Assembly (NCBI GenBank): GCA_016858145.1
Contig: JAEHOE010000215.1
Coordinates: forward strand, 1 to 64,000
Length of the DNA stretch: 64,000 nt
DNA from: Edaphochlamys debaryana
Taxonomy: Eukaryota; Chlorophyta; Chlorophyceae; Chlamydomonadales
Direction: 5' to 3'
Made by a program: the position numbers and the translations under genes. The notes beneath the pieces are model-generated. The model did no database searches. It was not told where the DNA came from and saw nothing but the letters and a program-made list of their open reading frames with translations. Shown here piece by piece: positions 11,092-30,619 of the stretch; positions within the stretch are counted from its first letter, which is position 1, and the number at the start of each line of letters is the position of its first letter.

Positions 11092-11214
11092 TCCTGTACA
11101 TGACTTCACCAAGCAGAGTCATCCACGCACCGCCGCACCGCGCCCCTCGGCCCCTCTACCGCTATCCGTCATCTTTCCGTTATCGGACGACACGTATCAA
11201 GAGGAATCAGAAGG

Positions 11215-11271
11215 CATTGGGCGTACCACGAACCCCTAGGGTTTAGGGTAGGGTTCGTGGTACGCCCAATG
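11215..11271. repeat. Perfect 21-bp inverted repeat with telomere-like loop
   Basis: The left arm 11215-11235 and right arm 11251-11271 are perfect reverse complements (21 of 21). The 15-base loop 11236-11250 reads CTAGGGTTTAGGGTA, containing TTTAGGG, the plant-type telomere unit. It sits in the gap between the ankyrin/WW copy and the lectin-like gene. It could be a MITE remnant, a strong RNA hairpin, or a healed interstitial telomeric insertion. Confidence 0.85.
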
Positions 11272-11529
11272 AGCCCCCCTGGAGCAAACCCTTCAGGGCC
11301 GCCTTTCGGGCGGATCATCGGGCGGGATCGGGCTGCGCCGGGCCCGCCTTAGGCCCCACAATGCAGGCGCGGGTCCTGCCCATCGCGCAAAGCAGGGAGA
11401 TAAGTGCCTGGTCATTCATGCTTCTTGCATGGCAGCAAACGAGGCAGCAGACACCAAGTCGTATCAGCACTCGACATCCCACACCCTCACACCCAACGCA
11501 AGGGTCGTAATTTCCTTCACAATATCGAC

Positions 11530-13626
11530 ATGAGATCGCTTGCTATACCGGCCGCTGTTGTCGCGGCTGTCCTGCTACTCGCAGCAGCCAACAAAGTGGC
11601 GTCTGCGACGGACGCCGAATCGCTGGGCTGCCTGGAGGCTTGCACCAACTCCACCTATGAGCCCGTATGCAGTGGCGAATAGCTATGGTTCAACGCCTGC
11701 TAAAAGTCATGCCTCGACCCATCCGGGATGGAGAGCACCGCCTGCCCTCCGGTTTCGGAGTCGTCGCCATCGCCCCCCGACTCGCCGGCTCCAAGCTGCG
11801 ATCCCCTCACATACCCTTACACCAACGCCACGTACCTCAGTGACGGGTGAGCTTCTTTGCTTGGTCTCGGCGATGGACCCTCTGCGGGCCGTGGAGGGCC
11901 CGTGCCCACCCACGTTCCGTCCGTCCTCTCAGCCCCGCAGGGCCCCGGCGTTGCTCAATCCCTGCCCACACGATGCGCTCCTTCCCCCCCCCTGAATCCC
12001 TCCAAACCTCCCCCCAGCGACTGCCGGCTCTACACCCTAGTAGACCTGGGCGCCGGATGCCCCCCCGACGCAGCCACCGCCCAGGCGCTGTGCGAGCGGG
12101 GGGGCCTGGAGCTGGCGCCGTGGGACGCGGACGTGTCGCACGGTGCGTGGAGCTGAGGCAGGGAAGGGGGGGAGGGGGAACGGGGACAGGTAAAGCGAGA
12201 AGGAGGGACCTTGATGGCGTCGGGGTTGGCTGGGGCCTATGTGACTCTGACGATGGTTGGCTGCGTCTCAAGATCTGTTAGGTCTCCCGCCTCAACTTCT
12301 CCTCCTCCTCCCTCCCCCTCCCTCTCCTCCTCCCTCTCCTTCTCCGTGCCCTTCCCACAGACGCGCTCCGCATCCTGTGCGACCCCCGGAACATGTCGTG
12401 CTGGGCCTCGGGCCCCGCCCCCCCGGGCCTGTGCCCGCTCTTGACGGAGGACGGTGACGTGGCGTTCCGCGACTGCAACCAGACGTCGAGGTTTGTGTGC
12501 AGGACCAAGGGTGAGTGCGCGCGGCTTGGGGCTGGTGCTGGAAGAGGTAGGACACTGGGTTTGGGAGGAGGCGGGGTGCCAGGTTGCCAGCGTCACTCCG
12601 CCCGATCCAGAGCCCCGGAGCGAGTTGGGACCACCACTAATCCGTCAAGTACCTACCAAGCACGGACCGTCACGCCTCCCTTCGTTTCACCCCTGCGCTG
12701 CGCCCGCAGAGCCCCTCTGCTCCTCCAGGCCTCCCCCGCCGCCGCCGTGCAACCCGTACCGTACGAAGTACGAGACGCTGTCCCTGCAGCACGCCGCGTC
12801 GGACTGCCGTACGTACACTCTGTACGACACGACATCGGCGTGCCCCCTGAGCTGGGCGCAGGCGGAGGACCTGTGCGGCTCGCTGGATTAGGAGCTGGTG
12901 CCCGCCGGAGAGGCCGCGGGCATGGGTGAGCAGGGGTCAGGCTGGGCGGGCACGGGGTAATTACACAATTTGACAACGGGGCGTAGTGCCGCGGGCACGG
13001 GGTGTACCGTGACTACCGTCATGGTCAGGCTAGGCGAGCACTCACAGCCTACCTGCCTACCTGCTTTTTTCCACACCTCACTTTGTTGGTGGGGGTTCAT
13101 CTGCCGTACTCACCCATGCGCGCCTCTCCGTCCTTCCCTGCCCCGCAGATGCGCTGCTGGCCCTGTGCCGGGGCAACTCCTTCACGTGCTGGGCGCGGGC
13201 GGACGCGGAGGGGAAGGGCCCGGACGCCGCCACCGGGCAGTGCCCTCTCATGACTGCCACGGGGGAGGTCGTGACGCAGAGCTGCGCAGGGGCGACGCGA
13301 TGGGTGTGCCGGACCAAAGGTACCGTATGTCGGGGGGGCGGTTTTGGATTGGCGAGAGCGGTCACGTGGGGAGGGTCCGGCTGATGTGCGTGTAGCACGG
13401 CGTGGCGAGACCCAGGGGCGACGGCACCCTGCTGTACCATTGCCCATATTTAGCTTGGTTCGCCCCCCAACTTGCCCCCCCTCCGACGACAGGCGACTGC
13501 AGCGCCGGGTCTCCGCGCCCCAAGCACCTCTACCGGCTCTTCCGGGGGACGCACGCGCCCCCCCCGCGGCGCCTGCTGCCCCCGCCCCGCAAGAGCTCGG
13601 GCTCCGACAAGACCTTCCCCCTCTAG
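11530..13626 (+). pseudogene. Secreted Kazal plus C-type-lectin-like protein with three in-frame stops
   Basis: Six phase-consistent exons: 11530-11846, 12018-12142, 12361-12510, 12710-12925, 13149-13319, 13493-13626 (TAG); 371 codons if read through. Starts with a hydrophobic leader (MRSLAIPAAVVAAVLLLAAA). A Kazal-like segment follows (CLEACTNSTYEPVCSG, then WFNAC, KSC). Two C-type-lectin-like domains come next, each with DCR.YTL, a CWA centre, CPL.T and a final F/WVCRTK. Such CTL proteins are a known family in Chlamydomonas. In-frame stops are TAG 11680-11682, TAA 11701-11703 (both in the Kazal part) and TAG 12889-12891 (second CTL). Splice sites and frame are otherwise intact. All three could arise from CAG or CAA by one C-to-T change. 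This is a recent pseudogene, or less likely a recoded or misassembled gene. Confidence 0.75.
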
Positions 13627-16376
13627 GCTAATAGGGAAGCTAGCTATGGCTGGGAAAGCCTAGACGGGGGCGTCCCCCTACCTCTAGATAGGCCGGCCGG
13701 TGGCCCCCCGGCCGCGAGCGATTGCGTTGCGTTGTAGGACGGGACGCGGCGGCTGTATGGCCCCATGCTCCATGTGTACCCGGCACGCCCCGGCGGTGAC
13801 TAACTGCGCTTCATAGAGGTGTGACAGATGCTTAGTAATGGGCGTGATGGGCGGGGTGCAGCCGGGGCCCCTGCGCCGCTCCAGACCCCCCATCACCAGA
13901 GCGAGCGGGGCAGGGTGCGCTCTGGACGACAACGCTACCCAGGGCACGCATCGCAGGCCCGTGGATCCCTGGTGTTGCCGGTGCACCCATGCTACGGCTC
14001 TGAAGCCGGGGCGCTGCCGGGGACACGGGGGAACAGATAGAGTCGGATAGATGGGGCGAGGTTCTGGTGTTCATAGCTAGTGTCGATCGATGTTATCAGG
14101 GATCGTAGCTGTGGCGGCGCTGCAGCGGCAGCCCCTCTGTGCTGCTGGTTGAGGCAAGTTAGTTCAGCGTAGCGTACCCCATCTGAGAATGATGATACGG
14201 TAATGATGATCTGCAGGGTTGGGCTTGAAGCGTTGAGGGCGTGCGTCACCTTGAGAAGATGCAATGCTAGTAGGGCGAATGAACGTGCCCCCACCAGGGG
14301 AATGAACTCTTTGATTGTTGAAGGGCGCAAAGCTACCGGTATCCTGCTATTCCTCATATCAGCCTGGCACACCAATTATGAGGTGCCCCATGACACCAGC
14401 ACCAAGCAAGCATGTGCAGACCTTGGCAAAAGCTTTTAAGTCAGACCCAGGCAGGAAGCAGGCAGCATAAGGGTGAGCTCTGTGGGACACCAGATAGACG
14501 CCCCAACCGATGGGGATCCACGCCCGCCCAAGGGCCAGTCCCCTGACGCCGGTCGAAGGGAGTGCGTGGCATTGCTTGGGACGGGAAGCAAGCTGGCAGC
14601 CGGTGGACGACGTGGGGCATGCAGGGCTTTCAACGTGGGGCAGGCAGGGGTGCGTTATGCCGCCCGAACACGAGCCGTCGGGCCGACCCTGGGTCCCAAC
14701 CGTCGCCCCCGGCTTGACTCTAAACTCCACAGGCCCCCAGGCCGCCCCGGACCGAGTTCCGCGTGTAGGCCGAGTGCTCAAAGGGCCAACGCGCCTGCCA
14801 GCGGCCGCAAACGCGCGGGGTCGCAGCCGCGCTTGCAAGCATCGCGACGCGCTTTTCGCCAAGGCGCAGCCGCAAGACCCGAGACCAGCCCCAGCCAAAG
14901 TGTTGGTATGCAGCGACCACAGTGGTGCAAGCCGCGGGCATAAACGCGCGGCGGCCGGCACGCGGCATTCTCAAATCGGCGCCGCAGAAACGTGCGCGGA
15001 AGCGACCCTGCCAAAGCGCAACCGGCATATTGCGACCAGGGTAATGCGACCCAGGCAGCAGCGTAGAAAGCGCTCTGCGTGCAAGCGCCCATCAGCGTGT
15101 CGCCCCGGGCCACTCAGACTGCACAACAGAGGGCCCCATAGCGAAGTGGGTGCGCTGGCGTCGCCTGCCAAGTGGTTGCCAGATCATTGGCACGCCCGCC
15201 CCACCTCCGCGACGTCACCCTCCCGGACTGGGCCCAACTGGGCCGACATGTCCACGCGTGCTCCACCCCTTCCCCGTCGCTCAACATCTGCCTCTGACAG
15301 AGCGTGCGTGTGCGCGTTAAACAACGTGACTCCACGAGCCCCACGAGCCCTCATAAGCCCCCACGCGCCTCCAGCCTCCTCCGGCTCCGCCCCGGCCAGC
15401 TTACCTCCCAGGCAACGAAAAGCGGCATCACTAAGACCAGATCATTCGGCCGGCATCGGAGCATGGTGTCAAACGAGGTGGTCTACGCTCCCACAGGCAC
15501 CCAAGCGACCAGGCTACCAAATCGGAGACTGGTGCAGAGCGTCAGGGGCGTTGCATGGCGCGAGAGGGCAGGAGCAGATGCAAGGGAAAGGGTCAGGCCC
15601 GGCAAAGGCCGCGCGGAGACCTGATGGCAGGCGAGCGACCAGCACGGCCCATCCACTGGCTTCGAAGCATCTGCCACCTTACTCTTCCCAGCCAATGAGC
15701 CCTAAGAGGGCCTTTGAAGGGCTTTGGATGGGCCTTGGATGGGCCCGGTGAGGAGCTAGCCTGGTGCGGAGGGTGACGGACGGAGGGATTCGGGGCCAGC
15801 ACGGGCTCCCTCGAGCGAGACTACTGCATGCAGACCGTCTATCTTCGTGGGCCTTGCCACAGGAGAGCGCATGGCGACGAAGCGTGACTTGGGAGGACAC
15901 GGGCTGTACGGCAGGGCGTGCCGTGCGTGGCGGCCGGCCGCGAAGGTCCAGCCCGCGGGCTGGGCCTTGGAGGGTTTCCGGGGGCGGGCCCCGTGTGGGC
16001 AGGGCCTTGGAGGGTTTGGCGAGGCCCGTGGCGGGCCCGGCCCGCCGTACGCCCAGCGCAATGGGCCCAGTTCCTCTTGCTTAATAGCCACCGCACACGC
16101 TCACCTAGTCACGGCAACTGCTGCTGGCCCTCGCTTCATCAACCTACCTCACCTCCCTTCGTTGCGAGCGACGAAGCGCACGTGCGCACACTGAGCGCGC
16201 ACACACACGACCCGCGCAGAACGGTCGTGCCTTTCAGGTTTCAACAGTTCCCCTTCGCGAGCTTTCAAGCTCGGTCTCCCCCTGCGCCGCGAGGGCGAGG
16301 CGCATCGACAGTGCACCGCCGGTGCACGCGCCACAGTGTGCACACGTCACAAGCTTGAGTGTCGCTTAGGGAGACC
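13627..16376. other. 2.7-kb gene-poor stretch
   Basis: No family motif or phase-consistent exon chain was found. A 413-codon open frame (14510-15751, +) is basic and compositionally random and is not accepted as a gene. Short direct repeats of GGGCCTTGGAGGGTTT lie at about 15963 and 16003. The last few hundred bases should hold the promoter and 5' UTR of the jacalin-like gene. Confidence 0.5.
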
Positions 16377-18906
16377 ATGAAGCTGTGCAGCTTAGCAGTC
16401 GCTGTGGCCGCGGCTGCCCTGCTGTTCGCATCTGACATCTCCATTATCACAGCGACCGGCACGGACACGCCGGTCTATGGAAGTAAGACAACGGCAAGGC
16501 CGCAGTTTGCAAACTCTACCTTTATAGACGGCTTACTCTGACTGCCCCAACCACGCACCCGTGGCCCCAACTACCCCAACCCTCACTCTCTCCGTCTCTC
16601 TGCCTCCTCACCTGCCCTCTCGGCCCAAACAGGCTGGTGCAATCGGTACGCTGACCCCGTTGGTGTCGTCGACCCGGTCATAGTACCGCCGCCGACGGGT
16701 GGCAATGGCAGCCCTCGGGTACGCCAACCCAACTTCTCCGATGAGAAGCGGGCCGGCGCGGGCAGGATCCCAGGTGCGTGGAGCCTACAAGCAATCAAGA
16801 AGCCCGTGGGCTGCCGTGCGTGGGAAGGAGACGTGTGGGCGGGGCTGGCGGCGCGTGCCGTGACTGTCATGTGCGATGATTTAGACGCCTGTACCGTGAG
16901 ATACATTGGATACGGTACGGGTCCCACAGAACGTGCGCAGGCCCGGCACACACGAACCTCCTCCATACCAACCGACTTCTGCCCTTCCCCCCATCCAGTG
17001 ACCCGCATCGCCTGGACCAGCAACGGCGACTGGCTGGTGGGGCTACAGATGTCGTACGGAGATCTGGCGACGCCATGGCGGGGGAGCATCTCCAACGGCA
17101 CCATCAAGGGCAGCGTGGATCTCAAATCCGGCGAGCTCATCACCAAGATCCAGGCCTGGACCTACCTGGGGGATAAGCCCAGGAGCGGGAAGTACGTGGG
17201 GTGGTTGGAGGTGACCACCCCCCTCCGTACCTTTGATGTGGGGGTCCCCAAGCCTGGGGCCCCGGGTTACCGATACGACACGGCCGGACCCCCCTACGGT
17301 ACGCCCTACGGCTGCTTCGGTGACACGGCCCGCCTCGTCTCGATCGCCGGCAACGAAGCGGAGACTGGGATCGAGACCCTGAACCTCCAGTGGGGATGGG
17401 AGGCCTGGGCCGGCACACCCCCCTCACCCGCGCCCAGGCCACCGCATCCAAGCCTCTACAGCCCACGGGACCCGCCCTCCCCGCCCTCGCCCATGGGAGC
17501 CCACGTCTCCCCTCCGCCACCCTCTAGGCCGCCCCCGTCCCCCCGTCCCCCGCTGTGGCCCCCCTCGACTCCGCCGCGGCCTCCGCTCAGCCCGTCGCCG
17601 CCGCCGCCACCCTCGCCGTCGCCCACCCTCCGCCAGATCCGCCTCTCCCGTGGTCAGCGCCGCCTGCCCCCCGGCCGCCTCCCCCCGCCCCGACAGCACT
17701 CGCCCCCACGCAAGGCACCCGCCCCTCTGTCGCCCCCGCCCTTCACTGCGGGTGAGCTGCCCTTACCACACAGGCTCGACGCTCTTACCCTTTGCACCAG
17801 CTAGCCTTCGCTAGGTTGAGGTGGTTCCTATTGTACATATCGCAGCCTTCATTCGCTTTTCTGAACGCCAGCTTCTTGTGCTCAGGGCGCTGGGCCGCAC
17901 GGGCTTCGCTCAGGATGCCCACGCCTCGCGTGGCTCACCCCAGTGCCCCCCTGCTGCCCCTGCGCCCCTGACTCCCTGACGGCGCCCTGCCCCCCTGCCC
18001 CCCCTGCCACCCCTGCCACCCCTGCCACCCCTGCCACCCCTGCCACCCCTGCCACCCTGCCACCCTGCCGGCACCCTGGCCCTGACAGGCTTTTGCCTCC
18101 GGGAGGGCATCCACGCGGCGGGCAAGCAAATGTACGACTACAACTTCCCGCTGCAACTCATCACCGGCCGGTTCGATGAGCAGGTCCTGTCGGCAGACGG
18201 CAGGCTGCCAGGTGCGTGCTTAGTCATGCTTGCGGGGCTGCTGCATGCCTCACTTGCTTCTGTGGTGACATGAGGGACAACCTCAAGGGCGTGACCTCCG
18301 AGGTCATAATCATTGATCCGTGGGCCAAAGGACCTGCAGCCTAGGCCCGGCCTGGGTTGATTGCTGCCTTGTGCATACGGGACCGACCCTAGCTAGTGAC
18401 CTGCTGCTGCTTTCGACGTTTGGTCGTGCCGTTGCCAACAGCGCGCGCCCTCCCTCGTCCCTACTGCCCTCGCAGTGACCCGCATCGCCTGGAGCAGCAA
18501 CGGCGACTGGCTGGTGGGGCTGCAGATGTCGTACGGCGGAGCGCCGGCGCCGTGGCGGGGGAGCGTCCATGACGGCAGCGTGGAGAGCGTGGATCTGGAT
18601 CCTGGGGAGGTCATCTCGGCGGCCAAGGGCTGGTCCTTTGTACCTGATCCGACCCAACCTAAGGCCTCCTACGCCGGCTGGCTGGAGCTAACCACCAACC
18701 TCGGCCGTACGTTTTCGGTTGGGACCGCCAAGCCCGGAGCGGCGGGTTACAAGGCGGTCGATGCGACACCCAGCGAGGCAGTGCTCTTCTTTTGTAATCA
18801 GAGCACGATTCGCCTCGTGTCCATGAGTGGTGTTGCAACCAACTCTGTGAATACCGTGACCTTTAGTTGGGCGTCGGAAGAGGTGGACTTCTTGCCAGGA
18901 AACTAG
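16377..18906 (+). CDS. Secreted protein with two jacalin-like lectin domains and a proline-rich spacer
   Basis: 517 aa from exons 16377-16482, 16633-16773, 16999-17751, 18089-18211, 18476-18906 (TAG), all phase 1 joins. It starts with a signal peptide (MKLCSLAVAVAAAALLFASD). Exons 3 and 5 begin with the same unit (VTRIAW.SNGDWLVGLQMSYG) and continue through GE-I, GWLE-TT and PG-GY, the pattern of the jacalin-like beta-prism fold. The two domains lie at about residues 83-205 and 375-517. Between them, residues about 206-333 are Pro/Ser-rich like hydroxyproline-rich algal wall glycoproteins. Exons 2 and 4 are short linker modules, so the gene arose by duplication of a two-exon unit. It probably acts in the cell wall or extracellular matrix by binding glycans; ligand unknown. 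Confidence 0.75.
17990..18068 (+). repeat. CCACCCCTG minisatellite in intron
   Basis: About eight tandem copies of a 9-base unit (CCACCCCTG, last copies shortened) inside intron 3 of the jacalin-like gene, just before the acceptor at 18088. It may be part of the polypyrimidine tract. Confidence 0.85.
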
Positions 18907-20670
18907 CGGCTTGGCACGCAACTGCATGCTGAGGGTCTGTGTGAGGTGGGGGGGGGGGGGATGGGGGGGGGCGGAGGGGGTAGGTTAGGCAGGTATGTGT
19001 GGGGGGGCGGGGGGGGGGGCGGCGCGGAAGCACGCGCGTAGCTGGGCTGTGATGGCCTACCGGTCGATGGAGGCCGTGGTTGGAGCGCTCATCGGAGCGT
19101 GCGTGGTGGAGTGCTTAAGCAGGTGGCCAACACACTGCTAAAGTTTACACATGGAGGTTTGCATGTATGCATGTGACGGCAATTAAGTCAAGGGCCATCT
19201 CCTGGGGGCCTGTACGTGGCCTGATCAGCAGATAGGGGTGGGTGCCAGGTAGATGTGCTCCCGGGCTTGTGTGGGTGTCTCGGTCGGCCCAGTCGACCTT
19301 ACTTGATAATCGACAGCAGCCCCGCCTAGCCGGCGGTGGCTTATTACTTGCTGGGGGTACTCCCCCGTACATTGTTTGATATACATATACGCCTTGATTG
19401 TTAATACTAACAACACTTGATCTTGCGAGGACGTCCGCTCCCCTTTTGCGGCAGTACGGTAGGGGTGCAAGGACCGGGGGAAGTAAGGCGTCTTGAGACT
19501 CGGGAGTGACCGAGTGGGCAGGGTTAAGAACAGGGGTGCCAGGGGGCTTTTTGGGTGAAGCAAGCCTACGTGCGTGCCACACGCTGGGCCAAGCAGGCAT
19601 CTGCTTCCATGCATCAGGCCTGGACGCTTGATGGTCGTGATGGCATGTGTGGTTCGTGGTGTTCTCGAGCACTAAGCAACAAGCCCAGTGACTACCGGTA
19701 CTGTGCAGGTATGCAAGTTAAGGCTGCTCTCCCTCGCTCGACTTTGTCCCTGTCCCTCAAGCAAGGCACGCCACGTGCCCTGCTGTCGCAACACGGCCTC
19801 AAGGGCAGGCCATTCTATGCTTTGGTTGCTAGGCTTCATTAAGGCCCCCGGCGGCCTGTGCGTGGGTGGCTGGGTGCAGAGGGTCGGTGACGTGTACCGT
19901 TCTGCCACGGAGTGCTAGCGCGCCTAGCAACCCACGCCCAACGCAAGCGTCAAGCAATCGTACTCCATCCGCACCATCTGCCGACCCCCTCGCACCACCT
20001 CGTGAAGTGTGGGGTCAAAACACATTAATGGCCGGGTGCGAGCCCGCGTGCCGTGGTGCGGGCTGGTGGTGGAGAGGGGTTGAGGGCTGCACGGAGCCAG
20101 ACTCGAACATTGGGCCCTTTTCCTGCCTTCGGGCAGCCACCCTTGTCTTCGGGACACCATGACGCTCAGGTTCCCGTTGCCGCCGCCACGGCATCCGCAT
20201 GACTTTGGGCGATTCTGGCCCCACAGCCGCCACAACCCCAGCGCAACCCCAATTCTAGGACAGTAGGACAGCCGTGCTGAGCCGCGCATCCACCGATCAA
20301 CTCTAAACCCGCATACACCCGCACAACCATCCGGGGGTAGAGCGAGGCTGGCCCCACATGCAGCCGCCTCAACTAACCCCAACCCTAAGCACAGCTGTGC
20401 TCAGCCGTTCGTCCATCACCAATCAACTCTTCAAGCGCATACCGCTCCGTGCAGCGCTAGACGCCTTGCTGCTTGTGATGCTACAAGCACCCCACGACCT
20501 GAAAACCGCTATACCGGTAGTTGTTCGCATTATCAGCTGCTCACCCCCCGTCCGAGCTCCCTACACCCCCGTCCGAGCTCCCTGCACCCAGCACCAACCG
20601 CCAACTGCCAAGCAACGACCAGCTCTGAACGACACGTCTGCCGCTGTGCCCTCCCGGCCTCCCCCCGCCC
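18907..20670. other. Convergent intergenic stretch, no gene seen
   Basis: Holds the 3' ends of the jacalin-like gene (+) and the arginine methyltransferase gene (-). G-rich tract at 18943-19020 and a direct repeat of CCCCCGTCCGAGCTCCCT at about 20545-20585. Minus-strand TGTAA at 19145-19149 is a possible signal for the methyltransferase gene. No supported coding exon. Confidence 0.45.
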
Positions 20671-28860
<8,190 letters not shown>

Positions 28861-29007
28861 CCTTAGCCCTAGTTCAGGCGTGTATCATGCGCTCTACAGC
28901 CGGCCACGCAACAATGAGCGCACGCAGACGGCGCGCGTCCCGGCCGAAGCGGTCTGGCCAGAGGGCTGTGGCCAGAGTAAAGTGCGGAGTGAAAGACTGG
29001 TACTGCA

Positions 29008-29502
29008 CTAGAGCTTCAGTCTTAGAGCCCCGGTATCACATTCCGTACTGCCACAGCACGCCCTCTCCAGCCCCGCAAGGTTCCTAGCCCAGGAAAGAAG
29101 AAGGACAGAAGGACACACTCACGCCGCCTCCACCGTCCACATGCGTCCTCTCCTGCCGCCGCACTTCGCACAAGAACACTGCACCCGCATCCGCCCGTAC
29201 AACTGGGGCGTGCAGTACTGATCCATGCCCACAGCCCCGCAAGGGAACAGCAGGTGGAAAAGCCCCTGCTGACCCTGCTTGGGCTCCCCCTGCGAGCCTC
29301 TCACGCCGCCGCGACCCAACGCCTCTGCCACGCTGACGCGCCTCGCATAGCCGTGCACTAGATGCCCCTTCCCACCAAGCGACATCCCCGCCCTGCGACG
29401 CTCCACAACGCTAACCTGATACGACACGATGCGGCCCTCGGCGACGCTTGACGACATGTGCCCCAGATCCATTGAGCGCCCAGGGCCACCAGGTTCATGC
29501 AA
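29008..29502 (-). CDS. Hypothetical Cys-rich protein, two-exon C-terminal part
   Basis: Two phase-compatible minus-strand exons: about 29123-29502 and 29008-29083 (TAG), joined over a GTGAGT...TAG intron. The translation contains ARRVSVAEALGRGG, LFHLLFPCGAVGMDQY and MRVQCSCAKCGG, then CCGSTEC near the end. The CxC-x2-C cluster suggests zinc binding, vaguely like SAND-type edges, but no family is recognised. The 5' end is not resolved. It could be part of a decayed mobile element, since repeats and a Penelope-like relic lie just upstream. Confidence 0.3.
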
Positions 29503-29741
29503 GTAAGCCGTGGGCTTGGAGGACAGCTGGGCCCCTCACGTGTCCCCCGCATGGCCTGCGCATGGCCCCGTCTGACCTGGCCCTCAGCCCCGCAGCCCCT
29601 GCCTGCTAGCCTCAGCGGCAAACACGCCCAAGCATGCCGTCCCAGCACACACAGCCGCGTTGTAACCGTTACACAGCTTGCGTCCAACATATCCCTTCTC
29701 GTTGCCTGTTTCCTCGTCCCTGCGCCCACATCCCAACGCCT

Positions 29742-29803
29742 CCCGCTCCGCCCACCCCACTTCAGCCCCCTGTCAAACACAGCCACGCCAGCCACGCTGC
29801 ACG
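29742..29803. repeat. Dispersed short repeat, copy 1
   Basis: About 60 bases similar to 43559-43614, sharing CCCACCCCACT, CCCCCTG.CAAACA.AGCC and CACGCCAGCCACGC. Both lie in gene-poor, retroelement-rich gaps. Confidence 0.6.
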
Positions 29804-30239
29804 CAGGATAGGAAGTGTGAAACTCCACCGCCCACCACGGCGGGAAAATGCAAAATTATGGGCCCTCCAAGTTGGGAGGGGGCGGGGGGTGGGGGGGGAG
29901 GCGACCGGGGGAGGGCGGAGGGGGCTTCCGAACTCTAGTCCGAGCTGGAGCTCCCGTCTGAACTGTCGTCGCAGCGGTCTGACGCAACCCCATGGCCCTT
30001 CCCTTACCTGAGAGCGTTGTTTAAAGTAAATTCTGATCCCTGGAGAAGCCTGAGCACCACCGACCGTGGGTGTGGTGATCGGAGGGGGGCTTTGGTTGGC
30101 ACAATTTATTTGGCATGTCCGTCTGCCCCCCCCCCCTTGCCGCACACTCCAAAGCGTGCCACCAAACAATCAAGGCCACATTCGCATGTGATGCCGTCCC
30201 CTTTCCTGTAACCCAACTGTCTCCGTGCAGCAGCCCGGC

Positions 30240-30449
30240 GCAATCCACAGATTTCCTGCCAACTCCCTGCCATTATTCTTGGGCATTCTGCTCGTCAGCT
30301 CCACCCTCCCCGCCACCCCCTCGGCCCACCCTGCGGTCGCCCGCATCACCACACGCCTGTACGACAAACGGAATCGCTCAGGCCGGATCCTCCTCCATAC
30401 GGCTCAGTCGCTCAATTCGGCCGCTATGCCCGATAGATACCGACGCTAG
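30240..30449 (+). pseudogene. Relic of a Penelope-like reverse transcriptase
   Basis: The short frame encodes LFLGILLVSSTLPATPSA and then ARITTRLYDKRNR. This aligns with VPFLDILLVPAPVTVTSA and GRYLTRLYDKRTQ in the intact ORF at 25491-25610. Homology ends soon after and the frame stops at 30449. Same orientation as the intact copy, about 5 kb away. Confidence 0.6.
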
Positions 30450-30619
30450 CTCAGTATGAGCGCCGGCCGCCTCTGCCAGCCCTGCCGTCGCTGCCGCCGC
30501 CTGCAGCGACTGCATACCTCGCTCCGTGTCTTAGAGACGGCAGCCTCCCAGACCTGACGGGGGTGCCCTGCCAGCACCCGACCGCCCAGGGTCGAGAGCC
30601 CATCACCGCCCTAGCGCCG

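Larger units (their letters stand above)
6070..11110. repeat. Large inverted duplication (head-to-head gene pair)
   Basis: The left arm (about 6070-8290) and right arm (about 8855-11110) are reverse-complement copies. They contain all six exons of the ankyrin/WW gene, all five introns (lengths differ by up to about 37 bases), the 3' UTR and about 45 bases upstream of the ATG. The central spacer of about 560 bases is not duplicated. Exon lengths are identical in both arms (102, 258, 139, 97, 266, 185), while intron sequence has drifted. This suggests selection on coding sequence or gene conversion. Confidence 0.9.

Noticed and set aside
11680..12891. TAA/TAG reassigned to glutamine (as in some ulvophyte algae), which would make the lectin-like gene intact
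   Set aside because: Several other genes here end in TAG at conserved positions (both ankyrin/WW copies, jacalin-like, nitrilase), the Penelope-like ORF ends in TAA, and long ORFs contain no internal TAA or TAG. The standard code fits better.
14510..15751. 413-codon plus-strand open frame
   Set aside because: No domain, no splice or codon-use support, random-looking basic composition; long stop-free frames are common by chance at this GC content.
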